Source: Paraburkholderia caffeinitolerans | Lineage (GTDB): Bacteria; Pseudomonadota; Gammaproteobacteria; Burkholderiales; Burkholderiaceae | Length of the DNA stretch: 34,355 bases | Assembly: GCF_902859945.1 (NCBI RefSeq) | Contig: NZ_CADIKL010000059.1 | Span: 1-34,355, forward strand | Direction of reading: 5' to 3' | Shown: piece by piece, positions 30,736-34,355 of the stretch | Layout of the letters: every line of letters starts with the position of its first letter | How positions within the stretch are numbered: the first letter of the stretch is position 1 | The notes under the pieces: model-generated | What the model was told of the DNA's origin: nothing | The model's input: the letters and a program-made list of their open reading frames with translations, nothing else | The model's database searches: none | Made by a program: the position numbers and the translations under genes

Positions 30736-32049
30736 ATGTCAGATTCCGTCTGGTATCTGCTGTCCGGCCTGCTGCTCATCACTATGGTGGTGGCGGGGGC
30801 AACGCTGGCACGCCTGCTGGTGAGCAGCGCGACGATCTATCTGTGCGTCGGTTACGTCTTGGGCCCTGGCGGTCTGAATCTGATCGTGCCCGACCCGCTG
30901 CATCATGCCGATGTGATCGGTCGGGTCGCGGAAGTCGCGTTGCTGATTTCGCTGTTTACCGTCGGGCTGCGTATGGGCGTTCCGATCCTCGACCGAAGGT
31001 GGATGGTTCCGTTGCGTCTCGCGTTTGTCTCGATGGCGATCACGGTGGGCTTGATCGCAGCACTCGGGATGTGGGGGTTGGGATTGCCTTTGGGCGCAGC
31101 GGTGCTTCTCGGCGGCATTCTGGCGCCCACGGACCCCGTTCTCGCCTCTGGCGTGCAGACCGAGCGCGGTACCGATCCGGATCAATTGCGTTTTAGCCTC
31201 GCTGGCGAAGGGGCATTGAACGACGGTACCGCGTTTCCGTTCGTGACGCTGGGGTTGGCGTTACTGGCGCGGCATGACGGCGCCTCGTTCAGTCTCTGGC
31301 GCTGGCTGGCACTGGACCTGATATGGGCGAGCGTGGGCGGCGTGTTGGTCGGCGCGGGGCTTGGCGCCCTCATCGGCCGCCTTGTCGTTTATCTGCGTAC
31401 GCGGCATTCCCAGGCCGTCGGTCTGGATGAATTCCTGTCGCTCGGCGTGATCGCCGTCGCCTATGGCGCGGCGCAACTGTGTCACGCCTCGGGTTTTCTG
31501 GCCGTTTTTGCTGCGGGCCTGGCTTTTCAGCGGGTGGAGGACAAGCCTCGGGCCGGTACCGTATCCCTCGGGGCCGCGCCCGGTGCAGAAGGTCATGCGT
31601 ATGGCGTGAGAGCGACGCACTCGCATCATGCCAGCGCAGTCATGACCGGCGCGGTGCGGGCGTTCAACGCTCAACTGGAACGCCTTGCTGAGCTTACGCT
31701 CGTCTCGCTGGTCGGCGCACTGCTGCCTTATGCCATGGCGTGGAGCGCGCTATGGTGGTTCATTCCGGTGATGTTCGTGCTTGTGCGTCCTGCCGCCGTC
31801 ATGGCCGGAACGCTCGGTGTGGCTAGCGCGGGGCGTGCGCGCGCGATGGTGTCGTGGTTAGGAATACGTGGAATCGGCTCCGTGTTTTATTTGATGTTTG
31901 CGATTCGTCACGGCGTAAGCGAACCGATGGCAAAGCAGTTGATCACGCTGACGCTCGCGATGGTTTCTGCGTCCATTTTTGCGCACGGGATGTCGATACG
32001 GCCATTGATGAAATGGTATGGGCGGCGCCCGGTGTCGCTGGAGGGGTGA
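30736..32049 (+). CDS. CPA1-type Na+(K+)/H+ antiporter
   Basis: A 437-aa inner-membrane protein with about 12 hydrophobic segments, exchanging cytosolic Na+ or K+ for protons. The family motifs are LAPTDPVLAS (T132-D133-P134) and GEGALNDGTAFPFV with the ND pair N162-D163 that binds the cation. A polar loop of about 40 residues (about 268-312, with HSHHAS) interrupts the later helices. SVFYLMFAIRHGVS near the end also fits the CPA1/NhaP group. The start ATG 30736 has no obvious ribosome-binding site. It is divergent from the HLELI-family gene and carries a palindromic promoter element at 30607-30648. Confidence 0.88.
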   Translation: MSDSVWYLLSGLLLITMVVAGATLARLLVSSATIYLCVGYVLGPGGLNLIVPDPLHHADVIGRVAEVALLISLFTVGLRMGVPILDRRWMVPLRLAFVSMAITVGLIAALGMWGLGLPLGAAVLLGGILAPTDPVLASGVQTERGTDPDQLRFSLAGEGALNDGTAFPFVTLGLALLARHDGASFSLWRWLALDLIWASVGGVLVGAGLGALIGRLVVYLRTRHSQAVGLDEFLSLGVIAVAYGAAQLCHASGFLAVFAAGLAFQRVEDKPRAGTVSLGAAPGAEGHAYGVRATHSHHASAVMTGAVRAFNAQLERLAELTLVSLVGALLPYAMAWSALWWFIPVMFVLVRPAAVMAGTLGVASAGRARAMVSWLGIRGIGSVFYLMFAIRHGVSEPMAKQLITLTLAMVSASIFAHGMSIRPLMKWYGRRPVSLEG

Positions 32050-32081
32050 TGCCGACCCCGATCCGCGCGATCGGGAGCGTG

Positions 32082-32222
32082 CTATTTCTTCTTTTCCGGC
32101 TTGCGGGTTAGCGTGAATTTCGATGTTACCGCCGATGCTCTTTCCACAACTGGAGACAGCAGCTTTTTCGGTTGTTTAGGTTTTTTCGCTTCACGGTTAC
32201 CGCGTAATTGACCCTTCGCCAT
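32082..32222 (-). CDS. 46-aa lysine-rich small protein
   Basis: Starts MAKGQLRGNREAKKPKQPKK and ends FTLTRKPEKKK; 13 of 46 residues are Lys. Short proteins beginning MAKGQ-R-NRE-KKPK are widespread in proteobacteria as far as I recall. The role is unknown; nucleic-acid or ribosome binding would suit the charge. GGGAGA lies 6 bp before ATG 32222. The gene is convergent with the antiporter, with 32 bp between stop codons. Confidence 0.75.
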   Translation of the reverse strand: MAKGQLRGNREAKKPKQPKKLLSPVVERASAVTSKFTLTRKPEKKK

Positions 32223-32460
32223 CCTATTTCTCCCGTTATTTCAGTCGCGGAAGCAACTGCCATACCGCCTATTCTGGGCGCATTGGAGGACGCTGTCGTT
32301 ATCTATTTTGTCAAGACGACGGGAATGGCATAGTCCGACGGACCGGGAAGCGTTGATCGAGGATGGATCTCCATCGGCGGCTTCTGGCGGCAAGCGTTCG
32401 CCGACGTATCTCACGTCACCCCTGGTGCTGAATGCGCATGGCCAATACGCAGGGAGCGCA

Positions 32461-32502
32461 GTACGGTATCGTACCGACGCCCAATGCGATCACGTGCATT
32501 AT
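32461..32502 (+). promoter_or_regulatory. Palindromic activator site and -10 box (site 16)
   Basis: GTACGGTATCGTAC (32461-32474), with perfect half-sites, is followed after 22 bp by CATTAT (32497-32502). Predicted transcription begins near 32509, about 103 nt before the slipin gene. Confidence 0.7.
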
Positions 32503-32611
32503 TTGCTGTGTATCCTTGGCTCACGGTCAGGGTGTTGCGACGGCCGAGTGCGGATTGATCGAGCCGAATTGTCCGAAATAACATTCCGCAGTTCCGGGAG
32601 GAATCGCCATC

Positions 32612-33481
32612 ATGAATCCGATCACACTACTTCTGTCCACCGTCTTCCTGCTAGCTGCGATTGCCTCTGGCGCGTTCGTCAACCTGTATATCGGCGTCGG
32701 GCTCTTCGTCATTTCTGTCCTGATCGCAATGTCCGTCAGGGTTGCTAACGTATGGGAGAAGTTCGTCATCCTTCGTATTGGGAAACTGCAGAGCGTGAAA
32801 GGAGCGGGGTTCTTCATGATCATCCCTGTTCTGGACAACATCGTTGCAGTCATTGACGAACGCATTCAGACGACAGCTTTCAACGCCGAACAGGCTCTGA
32901 CCAGGGATACGGTGCCGGTCAATGTCGATGCGATCATTTTCTGGCATGTCTGCGACGCCCAAAAGGCTGCACTGGCGATTACCGACTATCGCCAGGCAAT
33001 CGATCGCGTCGCTCAGACGACGCTGCGGGAGCTGATCGGTGCCTCGATGCTGGCTACGCTACTCTCCGATCGAACAGCAGCGGACACCCATCTGAGAGAT
33101 GAGATCGGGGCCAAGACAGCCCAATGGGGTATCGCGGTCGGTTCGGTCGAAATTCGCGACGTAGCGATCCCGGTTGCGTTGCAGGACGCGATGTCTCGTC
33201 AGGCACAGGCCGAACGCGAAAAGCAGGCGCGCGTCATTCTGGGGTCCGCAGAGGCCGCGATCGCCTCGAACTTTGTCGAAGCCGCGAGAGTGTACGAATC
33301 ACAGCCGGGCGCACTGCAGCTTCGGGCGATGAATATTATCTACGAGACGACGAAGGAACGCGGGGCGACCATTCTCATGCCGACTTCGATGGTCGACAGT
33401 CTGAATCCCGCACTGGCGATGGCGATTGCTGGCCATGATCTTGGCGGGGCGCCTGTGATGCCGCTGAAGACTGCGGCGTAG
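32612..33481 (+). CDS. Slipin / SPFH (stomatin-like) membrane protein
   Basis: A 289-aa protein. Two hydrophobic stretches at about 4-22 and 24-42 form a hairpin anchor. The SPFH/PHB domain follows (about 45-215), with RVANVWEKFVILRIGKLQSVKGAGFFMIIPVLD, ALTRDTVPVNVDAIIFW and WGIAVGSVEIRDVAIPVALQDAMSRQAQAEREKQARVI. A coiled-coil region and a conserved tail end it. Slipins oligomerise in the inner membrane and organise lipid domains or protect proteases. GGGAGGA (32597-32603) precedes ATG 32612. No NfeD-type partner gene is next to it. A perfect palindromic site lies upstream. Confidence 0.93.
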   Translation: MNPITLLLSTVFLLAAIASGAFVNLYIGVGLFVISVLIAMSVRVANVWEKFVILRIGKLQSVKGAGFFMIIPVLDNIVAVIDERIQTTAFNAEQALTRDTVPVNVDAIIFWHVCDAQKAALAITDYRQAIDRVAQTTLRELIGASMLATLLSDRTAADTHLRDEIGAKTAQWGIAVGSVEIRDVAIPVALQDAMSRQAQAEREKQARVILGSAEAAIASNFVEAARVYESQPGALQLRAMNIIYETTKERGATILMPTSMVDSLNPALAMAIAGHDLGGAPVMPLKTAA

Positions 33482-33857
33482 CCGCAGACAAGGCTCGGGC
33501 GCATGGGGGCGGGGTGCCCGAGTGCTCAAACGTCTGCACATCCAGGTTGGTGATCGGAAATAAAGCCTGATGCCGACGTGCTCAGAGGACTCCGCGGCTC
33601 GTGCGATACCGTACATCACCGGACCGACAGCCATTCGCTTTGACGGCTATCTTTACCGCAAGGTGGGTTGCCGCGTACTTCGGCCTTTGGCAGCGATGCC
33701 TGTCTGTGATTGAGAGTCCTGGAAGATCGACCATGATGCAGGACGCCACGGTTGGCTTCAAGCGGTTCGTGCAGTGGGTTCTGGGGGGGCCTTGAATCTC
33801 TGAAATCTTCAAAAGTGAATCGTGCTTAAACGTGCTTTGTGGAACGAGGAGCGAAAA
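33482..33857 (+). promoter_or_regulatory. Leader region with an isolated palindrome (site 17)
   Basis: This 376-bp gap has no gene with a credible start. It contains GTGCGATACCGTAC at 33601-33614 (nine of ten half-site bases), but neither strand shows a good -10 at 22 bp; TATCTT at 33648-33653 is the nearest plausible box. AGGAG at 33846-33850 is the ribosome-binding site of the DUF3309 gene. Confidence 0.45.
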
Positions 33858-34016
33858 ATGTCATTAGGAATCTTACTTTTGATTGTTGTAATCCTGTTGC
33901 TGGTCGGCGCATTCCCAACCTGGCGGTATAGCAATGGGTGGAGTTACGGTCCGAGCGGCTTTCTGGGACTCGCGCTGGTCGTAGTGGTCGTCCTGTTGCT
34001 GTTGGGACGATTGTGA
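33858..34016 (+). CDS. DUF3309 small membrane protein
   Basis: A 52-aa protein starting MSLGILLLIVVILLLVGAFPTWRYSNGWSYGPSG and ending LVVVVVLLLLGRL. Two hydrophobic helices flank a P-TWRYS--WGYGPSG loop, the DUF3309 pattern. It is an inner-membrane protein of unknown function, frequently found with CsbD, DUF3096 and PRC-barrel genes. ATG 33858 has AGGAG 7 bp upstream. Confidence 0.9.
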   Translation: MSLGILLLIVVILLLVGAFPTWRYSNGWSYGPSGFLGLALVVVVVLLLLGRL

Positions 34017-34186
34017 GTTGCACGATGCTGCTTGCCCGTTGACAAGGCACGGGGCAGATGGCCGCGAGGTTCGCGGCGGAAGAGACGCATGCCGACGACA
34101 TGGAGGACCTGCTGGGAGCACAGGTCCAGTGGGCGCTGTCACGTTAAAGCGTTTGCGACGCAATAGCGGAGAGGACGCGCATTCGC

Positions 34187-34354
34187 TCAGAAAGCGGACG
34201 AATCTCGGGTGATCCCAGTGAAGCGATGCCAGGCGTCGAAGCGTGCGGCGAGTTGTTTGCGATAGAGCGAGGCGCGCAGTAGATGTCGCTTGAGCGCGAA
34301 GTGCTGCCGGATCGGACCGAGGCTCGAAAGGAAAGCCTGCGTGCGCTCAGGATC
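34187..34354 (-). pseudogene. 3' end of a transposase (probably IS6-like), cut by the window edge
   Basis: The minus strand entering at 34354 encodes 55 residues: DPERTQAFLSSLGPIRQHF, then KRHLLRASLYRKQLAARFDAWHRFTG, and stops at 34187-34189. The R-Q-FLS---PI--HF--RRH-L-A--YR----RF--W pattern is the C-terminus of a group of IS6-type DDE transposases as I remember it. No catalytic residue lies in this part. The gene may be complete beyond the window. It differs from the IS6 remnant at 2915-3346. Confidence 0.55.
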
Positions 34355-34355
34355 G

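Noticed and set aside
34061..34147. A 28-codon ORF starting MAARFAAEETHADD
   Set aside because: Too short, with no clear ribosome-binding site; possibly the tail of a lost gene.
1..34355. CRISPR arrays, tRNA or rRNA genes, phage structural genes
   Set aside because: No regularly spaced repeats, cloverleaf-like sequences or phage proteins were recognised by eye.

Overview
The window looks like an accessory stretch of a high-GC beta-proteobacterial genome, most likely Burkholderiaceae (Paraburkholderia/Caballeronia/Burkholderia type). I infer this from codon use, from the many small proteins that resemble Burkholderia hypotheticals, and from the Crp/Fnr, PRC-barrel, CsbD, slipin and NdvB mix. 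I ran no database search. No tRNA, rRNA or CRISPR array was seen.

Layout. Bases 1-3346 are insertion-sequence territory: two complete IS110-family transposase genes in tandem (159-1289, 1545-2699) and the 3' half of an IS6-family transposase (2915-3346). The right edge (34187-34354, minus) holds the end of another transposase, probably IS6-like. Between them lies about 30 kb of stress and envelope genes. In order these are: a minus-strand set of three small hypothetical genes (5259-4298); an intact Crp/Fnr regulator (5817-6536); a decayed fatty-acid desaturase (7012-8216); small membrane or cytosolic proteins; a DUF1488 gene pair; a lipoprotein + PRC-barrel operon (13409-12033); an orphan HicB-like gene; CsbD, a glycine-zipper lipoprotein and a DUF3096 protein; a second lipoprotein + PRC-barrel operon that continues into a broken transketolase (21005-17394); a giant cyclic beta-1,2-glucan synthase NdvB (21302-30061); a CPA1 cation/proton antiporter; a slipin (SPFH protein); and a DUF3309 protein.

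The most interesting signal is regulatory. A 14-bp palindrome, GTACG-N4-CGTAC, recurs 17 times in intergenic DNA or just upstream of genes. In 15 cases a -10-like hexamer of the form NANNNT (one exception at each fixed position) begins exactly 22 bp downstream. That centres the palindrome at -41.5, the class II position of CRP/FNR-type activators, and the N4 spacing is FNR-like. Several sites form divergent pairs 78-96 bp apart that serve genes on both strands. I infer a compact regulon that includes both lipoprotein/PRC operons, ndvB, the antiporter, slipin, CsbD, the OsmB-like and DUF3096 proteins, a family of ~80-aa proteins, the HicB-like gene and a candidate ~112-nt small RNA (8306-8417). 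The Crp/Fnr protein at 5817 is the obvious candidate activator, but this is unproven.

The region is also visibly decaying. The desaturase has two in-frame amber codons and a frameshift. The transketolase has an in-frame TGA and has lost a metal-binding Asp. Two broken copies of the crp gene lie at 9393-9499 and 11655-12000. One lipoprotein copy has lost exactly 117 bp between 9-bp direct repeats. One member of the ~80-aa family is truncated and another has lost its start codon.
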